Source: Rostratula benghalensis
Taxonomy: Eukaryota > Chordata > Aves > Charadriiformes > Rostratulidae
Assembly: GCA_013399305.1 (NCBI GenBank)
Contig: VXAI01000159.1
Location: 628,540 to 692,539, forward strand
Length of the DNA stretch: 64,000 bases
Direction of reading: 5' to 3'
The notes beneath the pieces are model-generated. The model was not told the DNA's origin. It was given only the letters and a program-made list of their open reading frames with translations, and ran no database searches. Below, piece after piece: positions 14,162 through 27,700 of this stretch; within the stretch, counting starts at the first letter, position 1, and each line of letters starts with the position of its first letter. The position numbers were made by a program, and so were the translations under genes.

Positions 14162-17100
14162 TAATTTTTTTCAATGTTTTAATGACCTTGCAGAACTTTT
14201 CCTGTAAATCTCACAGAAGGGTTTGCATTGGCCATTGAAAGTCTTGAATTTGCAGCTGTTGAATCAACTGGAAATTACTGTGTTTTGGACACATCACAGC
14301 CTATAGTTTGGATGGAGTGAGAGACATTAATGCATAGCTTTTCCTGTAGAAGTTAATTTATTGTCACAATGTAGGTTCTGTGCAGTGTGTGGTGAACGGG
14401 GCATGGCTGCAAGTGTAAATTCTGAAGCCTGCCAGGCTGTTCTGAAAGACCTGGTTGAAGGCAGAAGTGGGGCTGTAGTTTGGAGCTGTTGTTTTTTTAT
14501 GAAACTGTCATTCATAACAGAGCTTGCTTTAAAATAATTACTTTTAATGAAAAGAAGTGTGAGGTGTAGCTGACGCTGAAACATTTTCCAGAGCCTTTTT
14601 GTATCTACACCCACATGCGTTGCTTGGGCACATCTGTAACGTATAGCACTGCAAAATGTTCAGATGAAGGAGATTATTTTTAAGCATTATTTACTGAAGG
14701 TATGAAATCTAAATAAAACACATTCTCATTCCTTTTACTTGTGCAATAGTTAGTGTAGTATTTCAGGAGTGAAAACAGACTTCAGAATGAGCAAATGTGA
14801 ACAAATTGATGTGGTTCTAAGTTTTGAAAAGACGGATAGCATTTCATCCTACATACCACCTTCTTATTATACACAAAAAAGAAATCACTAAGGATGAGAG
14901 TAAGATTTAAGGTGGTGCACAGCAGGTATCTTCTGCTGGGGCTTTGCTGAGGGGTTGGTATGTCTCCTGCTGGTCATAAAGAGACCTTCTACCTGTTTTG
15001 AGGAAAAATAAGCAGAATGGGGACCATAGTCACCTTTGTGTGAAGGCTAAGATTTGAACAGTCAGCAGCTTCTTTGTGAGCCCACGTGCAATTTTAGGGA
15101 CAGAGTCTTGGGACAGCATGAGGAACACCGGGCTTTAGTGTTTGCTTCACGGATGTGGCACTTATGGCACGGATGTGTGTCTTATGGGGGGAATAGACTT
15201 TGCTTTTGCTATGTTTTAGACTTTCACGTTCATGGATTTGGTATACATTGTTAGTCTAGCAAATGGCAATCTGTACCCCCTCCAGTGGCACCATTTGCTG
15301 TCTGAGCAGACAGAGGAATATCAAGACAAATGGACGTTGGCTGCAGCTGTAGCTCAGGTTTCTCCAGGTTCTCAATTTCATCCCTTTCTCCAGCAGGCTA
15401 AAAGCACTCTCAAAGCTTTTTCCTACAAAAATTTTGCTACATCCATTCCTCTGCCATATTTTTATTCAGACAATAAGCACAGTTCTCTAGGCCTGCCTTT
15501 TTAATAACCACAGCAGTGTTGTATAGGAACTTCTGTCTTGGTAGCAGAGTGGGTTTTAATCATGCCAGTTTTCTTTTCTGTATGTGTATACAAGCCATGC
15601 TGACACCTTTCCTGCATTCACAGCTAAACACAGAGGCAATAGGACTTGCTAAAACGAAAGTTATGGTTTGATCTTTAAGGTTTCTGGTTCTTAAGTCTTA
15701 CTTAAAACATGCTGTTACAGCTTTAATGCTGCTTGACCATACCCGTGGAAAGCACATGCATACTAAATTGCAATTGTAGGCTGTGCTATGCAGGATTAAT
15801 TTTTTTTTTTTGCTTTGAGGATGCTGGAAGTTTTTAGTGGAAAAAACCCCCATGTGCTAACATGAATTTTTGATTTCCAAATTGGTGGGTTTCTGTCTAG
15901 GTTTTAGCTTAGGATGTGTTAGCATAAAACCAAAACACATTGAAAAGATGTTACCTGTTTAAAAATTTGTTGTTCCTTGCACGGCTGTGATTTATTGTCT
16001 GCATTTTTCTTGTACTGTACCTGCCTGCTTCTTGTTGTGGCTATGTGATGTTAAGAGCTGTGTTTCAGACCGAGCTGTCAGCATGAGCTCAGTGATCACA
16101 GTGGCAGGAGAGCTCTAGTGCCATGACATGGTTTAGAAAGCACAGTCAAGAAAACTTCTCCACTAATTCCTCCTACCCTCCCTCTTTACACTGGTTTCAC
16201 AGGGCTAGAGGCTGTCTCTCCTTACACCTTCTAGTCATAAGGACATGAGAGGTTCCTTCAAGTGCTCTGGAAGTTTGGCACAGGGAGTGCAATGCCGATG
16301 AACTTGTTAGCGTTGACATTTCTCCTCCAGAGGTGAGCTTTCCTGTCACACCACAGGATTTTCTCCAGACCTCTTCCTGCTGTTAATTAACACACTGCAT
16401 TGCAAATAGTCTATTCCCCATTCTTTTTTTTACCTTCCTCTCCCATGCCTGTATTGCTCACAATGCAGTGGTTTATGGTTATTTCTGGTCTTTCGAAGCT
16501 TTACCACTGGAGAACAGACTCTGAGCACTGTGAGTGAAATTACACTGCTGGCAGTTTTTCAGAAAGTTTTCTGCTTCCCATTAATTTTGGGGAAAAAGTC
16601 CAGTAATTTAACAGTTCTTAAGGTTGATTTCTATTTTATTCCATGTTGAATACTGCTGGCTAAAACTCCTGGCTGTCTGAAACCATCAGTTATCTCTCAT
16701 CTTTATTTTCATTGTTTGTGGGAAGAACAATAGATGTATAGTGTACAATGAATGGACATACTGTGTTCTAACAGAATTTTTCATCTGAAATTCTAAAAAC
16801 AGTAATAATGCTTTCAGTCATTACTAGATGCCTATTCGTGTTCTTCTAAATGTGGGCTACTGCACTTGGCTTAAGATACTGTTGATCTTGCAACTTCAGA
16901 GGTTTGGAATTGGAAAACTACAGTTTTTTGACAATATATACTTTTGGGAAGATAAGCCTAAATCTAGTCTTGCATCTATAGATCAGATGGTAAGATTTGC
17001 AGTAGAAAAATCCCATCATTTGTTTCAAATGACATATGTGTAACTCATAATGGGATAAACACCTTGGTGAAATGAATCAAATAAGGGATCTGCCTGTCTC

Positions 17101-17173
17101 TTAGTCCGTATGTATTGCCACTTGTTATCATTCAGGACTTCAGTTTTTCCACTTTATGAACATATATTTTCCA

Positions 17174-17217
17174 GATATAGTATTATATTTATCAAGATGT
17201 AGTATTATATTTATAAA
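17174..17217. repeat. Imperfect 22-bp tandem duplication
   Basis: Two adjacent copies of a 22-bp unit: gatatagtattatatttatcaa-like, then gatgtagtattatatttataaa-like. They differ at two positions. A small AT-rich local duplication with no visible function. Confidence 0.85.
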
Positions 17218-18261
17218 GAAGATACAGAAGCGTGCAAGTGTTTTCCTTCCCTCGTTTCTTGGAAGGTAGGAGATAGAGGCATGGTCTCTAGTTTGGAAAA
17301 GACAATACTAGATTTCTGGATAGGAAACAGTTAGGAATATTGATGAGATGATGGATGTTTTGAAAGACAGTCATGTGTGTGTTTGGAGCCATGGCAGGGA
17401 CTTTCTGGTCCTATGAAAATTGGTTTATCTCCTTTCAGAACACAGCTTTTCTTCTCCAAAAACACCAATCGTAAGAGCTCCCCCTCCCCACAGTGATGAA
17501 AATTCTCTTTTTCTTCAGACCAGGAAAAATTAAGTAGGAAAATTGAAGCAGTTACCTTCAGTAAGAAGATAAGCAGTGTTTCTGAAAGTATATGAAAGAT
17601 GATGATGAAGAGCCAGAACTTAGATCTGTTTCTACAGTGAGATCTAAAGAGGAGGTGGAAGGCACCACAACTTAGATGGGATGAGAACGGTACAGGGCCA
17701 GGAGGTTCCTTGGGGCTCTGATTTCTGCTAGTGGGGGAACATAAAGGAGTGTGATTGCCTCTTCCATTGTATTCCAGTGTCCTGGTGGACCAAGAATAAC
17801 TTTGCTGATGCCAGCGTGGATTTCCTTATCCTGTTTCTACTAGTTCTACTAGTTGTTTTTCTTCCCTGTCTGATGGGAGGGGAATGATTTGTAAGATCCA
17901 CTGTACTTTTGAAAACACCAAGCAAATTCCAGTGCTCCCGTACATGTGCCAGTAAAATTTGATGGCCTGGCTGTTTGATCTGTGGCTGTTCTGTTCAAAT
18001 GCTCATCTTCAGCATTTCTTTGCAATGTTGAGTCTTCTGTTCGGCTGCTCATTATGACTGCTACTCATTTGCTGGATGTTGCTTTTATTTGTAGCTGCTG
18101 TTAATTTGCCTAAGTGATAAAACTGCAATTATGTGTGGGTGGGAGAAATCATCCCAAGTCCCAATCTACCGACATGTGGTTTCTGATGAATTCTGAACCT
18201 CGCTGGCCAGAGGGCACATAATTGCCACACAGGCACGAATCAGTGGGCAATCGTTTAATCA

Positions 18262-18315
18262 GGACAAATATTCCCCCTTCTTATGATGAACTGAGGAACC
18301 AGGGAGATTACATTT
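18262..18315 (-). mobile_element. Possible MIR SINE remnant (reverse orientation)
   Basis: The segment reads 'ttcccccttcttatgatga' then 'actgaggaaccagggaga'. This resembles the reverse complement of the MIR conserved core (cccattttacagatgaggaaactgaggc type). The match is short and interrupted, so it could be chance. Confidence 0.3.
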
Positions 18316-19348
18316 TGTAAAAGCATGTCAGTTGTGGCTGGGATCCTCTCATGTTGAAAACAAGATGATGCTGATCTGCTGTGTCTGAAGGTTGAAGTGC
18401 TTAAAAGTCGTGGTTACTGTCTCTGCCTGTAGGAACACTTACAGGGGTTCAGCCTAAAGTAGCAGGAGGGAGGTGACCAGACAGGATGCTTTCTTTGTCT
18501 TGTTTAATAAAACATATTTGGCTTATACAGGTTCCCAATAGAGGGATGTTGCCTATCCAAAGGGTCATGGTAGCTCAGATACTCAAGGTTTCATTTTTCA
18601 AAACTTTCCTGATGGTTCCTCCTTTCCATCTGGTGTTTGCTGCTGGATAACACCACCAAAAAGCACCTGAGGTTGTGCTTGTTGATGGGGAAACTTCTGA
18701 TGTTTTTCAAATGAAACGGGTTCCAGATCTTGGATGCAGCTTGAGCTCAGGTTTGAATTGAATTTATGCCTGAGAGGATGCTTCTGCTCAATTTATCTTG
18801 GATATTTGCAAAGATTGAATGATCAGCTCCAGTTTTATGTGTGTGGAGCTGATGTGGCACACGTGGTTTTCTGGTCAAGTGGTTGGGCAGCACATGGAGT
18901 TTGTCTGGGCAAGGCAGAGACATTAGCAACTCTCCCTCACCTGACAGTCTTCCCTCTTCTAATAGTCTACCTGAAGGTAGGAACCTTATTGTATCATAGA
19001 TTATATTATAGGAGTCTGATGCTTGTACCTGTTTACAGTGGAGGGGACTGTGACAGGCAGCTCTAGGTGGATGCAGAGGGTTTGTGTGGATTTTGTTTGT
19101 TTCTGGTCCCAAGTGTTAATTTACATTTCTGTACTGAATCCCTTCCCTCTGGTACTTCGTGGAGGGAATGGAGAAAAGCACACTTGACAAAATGGAAATA
19201 TAAATGAATATGACCAACCTCCAACTTGCATCTGTCAGGATACCTTACTGGATACATGCAGAGAACATGCTAAAAAATGGGTGCTCTCTGGATTAAATCT
19301 CAATGTTTTATCCCATTGTCCTCATACTGAGGACAGTAGCATGTAGGT

Positions 19349-19438
19349 TATCTATTTTCTTTGGTTGGAAATAAGTTTCCTTTTTTTTTTTTTTATCTAT
19401 TTTCTTTGGTTGGAAATAAGTTTCCTTTTTTTTTTTTC
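19349..19438. repeat. Near-perfect 45-bp tandem duplication
   Basis: Two adjacent 45-bp copies begin at 19349 and 19394. Each reads 'tatctattttctttggttgg' followed by 'aaataagtttcc' and a T run. They are identical except for the length of the terminal T run (14 versus 12). The lack of other differences implies a recent duplication, replication slippage anchored in the T run, or an assembly artefact. An open frame across it encodes the repeated peptide VGNKFPFFFF, which has no sign of being a real protein. Confidence 0.95.
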
Positions 19439-22400
19439 CTTGCTTTCAGGGATCTCTATAGTAGCTTAGATTTTTTTCCCTGGGTTCTTGGGTTTGGTTT
19501 TTTTTCTTTTTTTTTTTCTTTCAATTATCTCTGCTCTGTGCATTAATTACTTTAAGTACAGACTGAATGAATATTTCTGGAAGGTTCTCTGCATTTTTAA
19601 GTAAAGCATAATCAGCATAAGCATCACTAATTATACACCAAATTTAGCCCTTCGAGGGAGAAGTTTCAGGATTTATTTTCCCAGCAGGATAAAATGTAGC
19701 AAGGAAGGCAAAGCAATGATTTAAAGAGCTACATGCTATCAGATTTCTTTTTAGTCAAGGAATTAAAGTCACTGCAAATTTTCTCAGAGGTTTGCCAGTG
19801 GTGTTATGTTGAAAAAAAAAAAATAATGGTTATATGCTTTCGAGCAAATTAAGACCCTTTTGAGATTTGTTGCATTATGGATTTTGAAATGTGAACCACT
19901 TTCTAATGGCTTGGAACTAATACCCACACTTGTTTCTCACAAAACTTCTAATGTACACAAAATGTCAATTTTTGGATGGCATTACCCAAGCGGAGAGAAG
20001 ATAAAATTAGAGAAGTCAGAACTGTTGACTTGAGCTCCAGTCATTGTATTTACTTTTGCATACTTCAGTTTACACACTTTAACATCCTGCTTTGTTTTGT
20101 TTTCTTTTGTTTTTCAACCATGTGTTCTTAATGTTGAAATCCTGCAGCCACATAAGAACAAATGGATGTGGGAAAACTGTAATTGGATATAACCTTGTTG
20201 TTTGTAATTTAAATATCTTGAAAATTCTTGATTTGTCTAATGGAGAAATAGAATAAGTATACTTCTGTAACGACAGAAGATGATGCAGTACTATGTGAGA
20301 ATAAATAAAAAAAACCTGTGAAAACATCTTGTATAAAAGAGTTGCATTATCAAAGACTGCTGTAAATCATGACAGGGTAGGGTTTAATCCTGTGCTTCTA
20401 AATAGTGATCCATCTTGACCTGTGTTTATATTGTAATTTCCTAAGCTCTTTGTCATCTTATGGACTAGTTGTAATGTGCTTCAAACATTTGGTCATTATG
20501 GGTATGGTGGTACGATAATTAATCTCAGTTTGGGTCTTTTGGTTTTTCTGGGAGGAAACTATTTCTTACTGTGTAGAAATTGCACAGTTTTGATTATTAT
20601 TTAATCAGGGCTGTGTGTGGTTCGTACTGAAAGCAGTGTGTATATGAGGAAAACAATGGATGTAATGGATGTGTGGGTTTTTTTGTGTTCTGTTTTGGTT
20701 AAGTTTTTCGTTGTGGTGTTTTATTTACTTATGTATTTTAAGCCCACTGTCATTCTTCTGGTGCTGTTTCTGTCACACCCTCGACCTTGCTACTGCTGAA
20801 ATGGAAAACAGAATGAAATACGTGACCCCAGTGGTGACTGTGCTCAGTGACACCATCCCCCTTCAGAACCTGTTCAAGGAGGAAGATGTAAAGAAGGCTG
20901 GTTCACTGGAAGCATAAAGTGGAGAAGAGGTGTCAAACCTACACAGCAAAGCCTGTTTCAAGGCTACCCATTTAGGCAAACTTTTACTGCCTCTTCTGTT
21001 GCTGATATGGGAACAGTAAATTGTGGGTGGTTTTATGGTTAAATGAAGAGTGCTACACGGTCTGTCTGCTACTCCAGGTCACCTGGCACACTTACTTAAG
21101 GCATGTCTGTGCTGGCACCAGTAGCTGAACCTGAATGTTAAAGCTGTCCTCACTCAACCTTCATGCCTGACCAGAGGTGCTGATGTGGGCAGGCAGCATC
21201 CTCATCTGCTCCTTTGCACTGAGAGGCGGAGGTGAGAGAAGGCTGAGGGGAAACCACAGCTCCGTGACGGGCAGGTGACTTTCCAAGCAAGAGATGACTT
21301 GGCTCGTTTATTGGCTCAGTCATGCTTCTTGGGTGGGAGGCCACTCTTTCTCCCCTCCACAGCTCTGACTTGTGCTGTCCAATATGCCATGCTCTACTTC
21401 TTCAGTGGCATAGCCTTGTCTGCTGTTGTCTTCTCTCCCGTCGCTGTCTTACGGAAGGAGGGTATTGTGTTTACGTTGGGAGTAGCATGCTGGGCACGAA
21501 GAGCATTTGCTGAGTTTTCAGCTTGCATCTCTTCCACAGACTCCAGGGAGATTTGCTGTACTCCATTATTTAGCTCCGTGCACGCTGTCATGTAATGCTA
21601 ATGCTCTGCTTCCTGAGAGAGTGTGATTTCAGTCTTCTGTAGATACGCTGTCAGTGCAGTAAGCTTTAAAACTTTTCTTTTTTGATTTTTTTTTTTAAAA
21701 CAGAATTAATGGATCCAATAGCATTTGGCTGACTGTACTGTACACATCTTTTTTCCTCCTCATAATTGATTTTATGGTAAATATTTGGCTTATTAAAAAA
21801 TCTGCTCACTAAGATCTGCCTGGCTGTTGCTAGTACCTCAGGTTCCCAGATCATCTTTGTCTGCTTGCTTGATAACCCAGGCCTATTGGCTTAAAAGGTC
21901 ATAGCTAAGGTATTTCAAAGTTATTAGCCACTCTGTGACTTGTTAGTTGCAGCAGTTGCAGGTACTTTATTCCAAAATAATAATATCAAAAAGGCTAAAA
22001 TGCCCATCTAACATGTTGATACCCTTGCTCTATAGGAAAAAAAGTCTCTCTAGACTAAAATTGATTTAGTCTCCGAACAGGGTCTGTCATGAAGGAATTA
22101 TGTAAAAGATGATGCCAGAGGAAGGATAAGAATATCTCTGTCTAAACAGGCAAACTCCTTGGGTGCTGCAGGGCACCACATGGCCGTGCAGGGCTGCCTC
22201 GCTGCTCGGTCAAGCCACAGCAAAATATGAGGACGCTGTTTCCTCCTTGCCCTGCCATGACCACGAGAAAAGGAAAAGTAGCAGCGCTGCAGAGCAGAGG
22301 CAAAAAGGGGGGAGAAAGGAATGTGTGCCATAATTGCTTCCAGATGAGTTCCTTTTTTTTTTTTTTTTCAGCATTCTCTGCTCTTAGCTCCCAGGTAGAG

Positions 22401-22550
22401 TGAGCATTTGTATGCGTGAGCACCCTGGGACTCGGGGGAAAGATGGCTTTTACCCATATTTAGTTACATGTGTTCCTTTTGCCCTTAAGAAGCTTCAGCA
22501 AGGTTTTCCTGTGTTAGGTATTCCCTGTGCGTGTCAGGGAGAGGTCTGCT

Positions 22551-22614
22551 CGCCCACGCCGCGGCGGTGCCGGTGCAGGAGGTTGTCCGCCTGTTCCTGC
22601 CATCACCGCAGCCG
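22551..22614. other. CpG-dense patch
   Basis: I count nine CpG dinucleotides between 22551 and 22614, in otherwise CpG-poor intronic DNA. The sequence is GC-rich (for example 'cacgccgcggcggtgccgg'). It is too short for a classical CpG island and no open frame here resembles a known protein. It could be a small regulatory element, a methylation-protected patch or a remnant of an older repeat. Confidence 0.4.
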
Positions 22615-24683
22615 ATGGTTACCTCTGGTGAGGGATGAACTGTTCCTGTGGGTGGTGCAGCTGTAACCAGAAGAGGCACGAAGTTTACCCCTGGGGATTT
22701 CTGCAACAAATTATTTTTGTTAATAGTTCATAGGTAATAGACTTCTGTAATAATCACTGGGTACAGCGGAGCACTTGAGGACATACTTAATTGCATGGTT
22801 TAATCAAGGGCATAAGGTGCGGTTTCTTTTGAGATATACAATGTTTGTGTGTTTGTCTTCTGAAAAAGTACAACCTACGGTTCAAATATATTCTTAATTG
22901 ATATCGTTACCTTCTCCACCCCTGCTTCTGAGGTCATATCACTGCTTGGCACTTTCAAAAGTTGTCTGGTCAAGCTGTTAACCTTTGTGAAAACTTGTGT
23001 GTTTCTGGAAAGCTGCTGTACAGATGCACACAGAATATTTGCTCCGACTTGTCCCGTTTTAGAGGTGGATCTCGGTCACTTTGCCGTGGATTCAACATTT
23101 TGCCTGGGTGCTAGTAGCATTCACACTATTTTGATGACCTTCCCATGATTGCAGATTTCCTGAAGAGGATTTGGGCCTGAAGTCAGTAGGCAGCAGGGAC
23201 CTGTATCTCTTTTACTGAGCAGAGCCTTTGACCCTCTGCCTACAGAACAAATATATATGTATTTAATATGGAATCACTGCTGCCACCAGGATTCCTTGCT
23301 CTACAGCACTAAGAAGGAAGAAACAGCTTTGTTTTACTCTTCCTTTTGTTTTCTTAAATGAAGTAGAGTGTTGAGGGAAAAATAAACTTACCAAGGAGAC
23401 AAGAAATCTTAGATTAAATGATTTAGCTTGGATATATCTTTTCTATTACCATTTCAAGTAACAACTGCTGTAAACAGAAAGAAGAAGCTTGGATACAAGC
23501 CCTCTTCTTTGTGTTGTTTTTTCCATTGTAGCAACATGAATTTGAATTTAAAACTCTTTTCTGACATACCTTAATGAAACCATCTTGGGATGTTTTTTTC
23601 TGTTGTTTTTCCTGAAAGGGGAGGGTACTTACGAGCCAAAGGTTGAAGCACACTAGAAAGAGCAACATGAGGGGAATTTGGTTTTTAGGGCCTACTTGGT
23701 AACCTCCTTACTAACCTCCTTTCAAGGCTGGTTGCCTTATGGTTGCCTGGTCAGCATTATGCCAGGTTTCGTACCAAGTAACATGAATCATTTCTTCTGG
23801 AGCTGCATGGTTTGAAAAAGTCAAATCTTGTAATACCACTTGAATTTCAGAGGAGGTGTGTTGAGTATTGACTCCTGAGTTTAGAAGGTTGTATTGATAA
23901 ATCTCTTGCAATCCTTATGAGCAGTAGACGTGAACTGGTTGTTAAGTTGTAGGAAATTGGGCAATTCAGGCCAGAAACAGGCTTGTAAGTCTTCCTGATT
24001 AATTATTATTTATAGAATTTAATATGGAGAATGGCATATGCAGAGATACTGTGTAACCATAACTTCTTCAGGCAGTTGCTGGTTTAGTTCTTGACCAGTA
24101 ACAAAGTCCGCTTTTGGGGTAGAGCTTCCCAACTCCTTTGTTCTACTTCTTTGTTAGAAAACGTTGTTTGGTGCTTGTCAATATGCTAGGGCTGTAGGAA
24201 AGGGAAGGATACTCAGAGAAAAAAGCTTTATGAGATTAAATTTTACATTTTAGTTTAGATAAGGTAGATAGCAGGGGGGAAGGGAGAAAAGCCTTTGGAC
24301 TTTGACATGTTACTCCTCTGCTTGGAATCACAAAGGACTTTTTTTTTTTTTTTTTTCCCCTTGAGCTGTAGCTAACACAACCCCTCGGTGTGTTTGTGGT
24401 TACGTTTGTATGGATGTGGGTTTTTTTCCTTGTGTGTTGAGTTCTCCTGTTGTATGGGAGTAAGCTAGAACTCTCTTCAACCCCTTTGGTCTTGTCTAAA
24501 TATCTCTACAGAGGAGCAAAGCTGTGTGGCTTCAACTGCACCATTATCACTGAGGCAGATCAATTCTTATATTTAGACTATATATATGGATGGGTGTAGG
24601 TACATGTGTGTTCTTGATGACTTGTCCTAAAAAGCCAGATTGAGCCATAAGGCTTGTTTGTTATGGGTGAAGTTGGAATTGCT

Positions 24684-24703
24684 AAAAAAAAAAAAAAAAA
24701 AAA
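24684..24703. repeat. Poly-A tract
   Basis: Twenty consecutive A on the + strand, unusual because most homopolymer runs in this gene's sense strand are T. I saw no retrotransposed sequence upstream that would make it a retroposon tail, and the downstream flank is GC-richer unique sequence. Confidence 0.9.
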
Positions 24704-27700
24704 GCTGAGGTTTGGCACGTGATGGACGCTCTCGCCACCCACAGTTCAGGCATGCTCCCGGCTGCCTCTGCAGAGGAGATACCCAGTTACAAGATACAGT
24801 AAGTTAATGAAAGGACTGGATGTGTTAAGAGGCTGATCTTGAGGAATTAATGTTTTCCTGCTTTGTTACCTGGTAGATTTCTAGTCTTTTAAATGTCAGC
24901 GTCTGCACTTTTAAATACCTGTAGTTGCTTTTTCCTTTGTTCTCCCAGGTGGGGTATTTTTTTTTTATGGCACAGCCTCTTTGCAAACATAATTAGGTGG
25001 TTACTTTGATTTAATTCCAAAATTTAAATTAAATCTTAAATATAGCATTTAGCTCTAGAGTTAATAATGGTATTTTTTCTAATTTTATTTTGCCATTCAT
25101 ATCACCTGGCTGTACAATTATTTGATGAAAGAATATGCTACAAAGCTCTGTGTATATCTCTGCAAACTCAATGAAGTTACAATTTTGTAATTGTCACTAT
25201 TGCAAATTTAGTAAGGCAGCTGTTGCTGATTGAGAATGCAGTTTAGGGATCTGGTATTTACCATCATAATCACACAGAAGTTTCTTGCTTTGGACGACAT
25301 AGCATGTGGGTACTTTTTGAACATAATTTCACTTAAATCTTCCAGTCAGTGGCAAATGGCAGATGGTGTAATCCTCCAGGAGTCTCAGTCAGATTACTTG
25401 CAAAAGTTCTGGAACATAACCTGATGAAAAGAATTGCCTCCAGATACAGAAATAACTTTCAGAATTGAGCTTTCCCCAAAAGGAGTGCTGCATAGCAAAA
25501 CGGACAATCGACAAGTCTTTCTTCAAACTTTAAGAAATGGTTAGAACCCTAGGAAAAAATGATGTGAATATATTATTATCTGGTGAGTGCCATCACTGCA
25601 TTGCCCAGCTGAAGAAGCTTTGGGCCCTTCAGCAGTACCTGGAGTATCCAGTGAATGGTCAGAATTTCTCTGGACACTGTGCAGACGGAGTCCTGAAAGA
25701 GCACGGTGCTTTCCATGTGGATATAGGCTCTAGGTTATGCGATTTCTGTTCCTAGAGGGAAAAGGATTAGGGAATATTCTCTACTGCATTTAGTCACCTG
25801 GGAGGTTTAATGAAAATTTACATCTCTCTACCTTAATAAACAAAACTAATTATGTCCTCTTATGTATAATTTAGTGAGTAATCTAGATCAAGAAGATAAC
25901 TTTAAAAGAAAAAGAGTTTGAGATTGCAGGAAGCTTGTTAAAAAGTAAAATGCTGTTGTTTTGTTTTGTTTTTTTTTTCTTTTCCCTTTGGCTTATCATA
26001 CACATTCCAGCAAACCAATATAGTTTTCCTGATGGCTAGAAGCGAGAAAAAATTAATGGATACACTGGGCTTTTTACCAGTGCAATGCAGATGGCTTTTC
26101 CCAGGATAGGTTAACTGGCATTGTATAAAGCAGCTATATTAAAAATAATTTATTAAAATGATTCTTGTATTTGTTTGATAAGGTAGTTAGCTGTAATGCA
26201 CATCATGTTTGTAGAACAGAAGACAGCACTGCTGCATAGATAATAACACAAGGACCATCTGTATAATCTGCTTGAGCTGAAATACTTGATGGCTTATTTC
26301 ACCTGCCTGCAGTGGAGTTTTACTAAGGCTTGACTTTAAATGCAACTTTTTCCTCTCTGTACTAAATGATGAAGTTAAAGAATCTGGAGCCAGTTACTCT
26401 TTTCTCCACCTTTTGAGTGTCAGCCTACAAAAATATGCATTTCTCCTGTAAGGAAGTTAGCAGTGAAGGCAGTGTGTGCAGCTCTACAAAGTGAAAGTTA
26501 CTCTTTTGCCAGAATCTGAGTAATGTAAGTTTGCATGTTGGTATTTTCACGGTAGCTAGGTATGTTGCTGTTAGCCTTAAAATAACTGTTGAAAAATCAT
26601 CACCCATCTCGCTGCACTACCTAATGGAAATTCAGGGCTGTAAGAGGAAGGCATGGTCATTTGCTGTTGCAGTTCTCAGCTGCAATGGAGTGTTAGAGAT
26701 AAAGGACTTGTCAAGGCAAAACACGCTCGCTGAAGTAGAGTTCAAAGCCACCCCAGTTAAAAAGCAAGGAGACAAAGGTCTAAGCAGTTCTTTTTGGTTC
26801 AGGACCTGAATTGCTGCAGGACTTTTTGACTAAGTAATAGCAGTAACAATTATGATTGCACCTTTGGTCCTACTGCTCCAGCAGATATATTTAATCACTT
26901 CTGATGTGGTTTCACACAGAGTGCGAGAGATTAAATTAGTCACTTTATTAATTGAGAAGAAAGAAATGAAAGACTGGAAGGTACTGAGGGACATTATTTC
27001 TAGCTGACCTGATATACATCTTTTGCTTCTAATTACCAGTTGGTAATAGCTGCTATCCTGCTAATAAAACTTGCATGGTGATTTGGCTCTTCAGTTGCTT
27101 CTCTGCCACTTCTGTAAGTCATTTAGAGCATCCTGTTCATGGCAAAATAGCTCGAATGCTGTCAGCTCAAGCACTGGCATCATATATGTTTTGTGAATTG
27201 GTTCAGATCTGTAAAGATTTTAAATCTTTTCTGTGCTGCTGCTTTCTGTGAAAAGAAAAGGATTTGACCCAATGCTCAGAATGTGGTAAACAAGAACAAA
27301 TCACCCTAATAAAGTATGTGACCAGCCACAAGTGTATCATAAGGATGAAGTGGTAATGTAGAAAAATGAACTACCTCGTGTTCTTGTCTCTTGTCCTTTC
27401 CTCTGATTTTTCTCGCTGCTGTTCTTTTTTTTTTTTGAGGGCACCAACGTCTGCTTCCTTTCATAACTCACATGGTAGTAAGATGCACAACAATACTGCA
27501 GTGACGGAGATTTCTCTTGAAGATAGGTTCTAAATTCTTTTCAGTATAACTCACTCTATTGCTTCCTGGCTAAAGGAAAAAAATATCTACAGCAGAGCGT
27601 AGCTGTGGCTAGAGAGAGGGTACAGTTAGGAATGCATGTTTAGAAATACCAGTCTGTGGGTTTATTTCACGATCAAGTGTTTTGAACAGATGTAGCTTAG

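Noticed and set aside
24684..24703. Poly-A as the tail of a processed retrocopy
   Set aside because: No gene-like or SINE sequence precedes it and no flanking target-site duplication was seen.
25537..25755. 72-codon + strand frame with several Cys (CHHC-like) residues
   Set aside because: The Cys/His spacing fits no metal-binding family I know and there is no exon context; probably chance.
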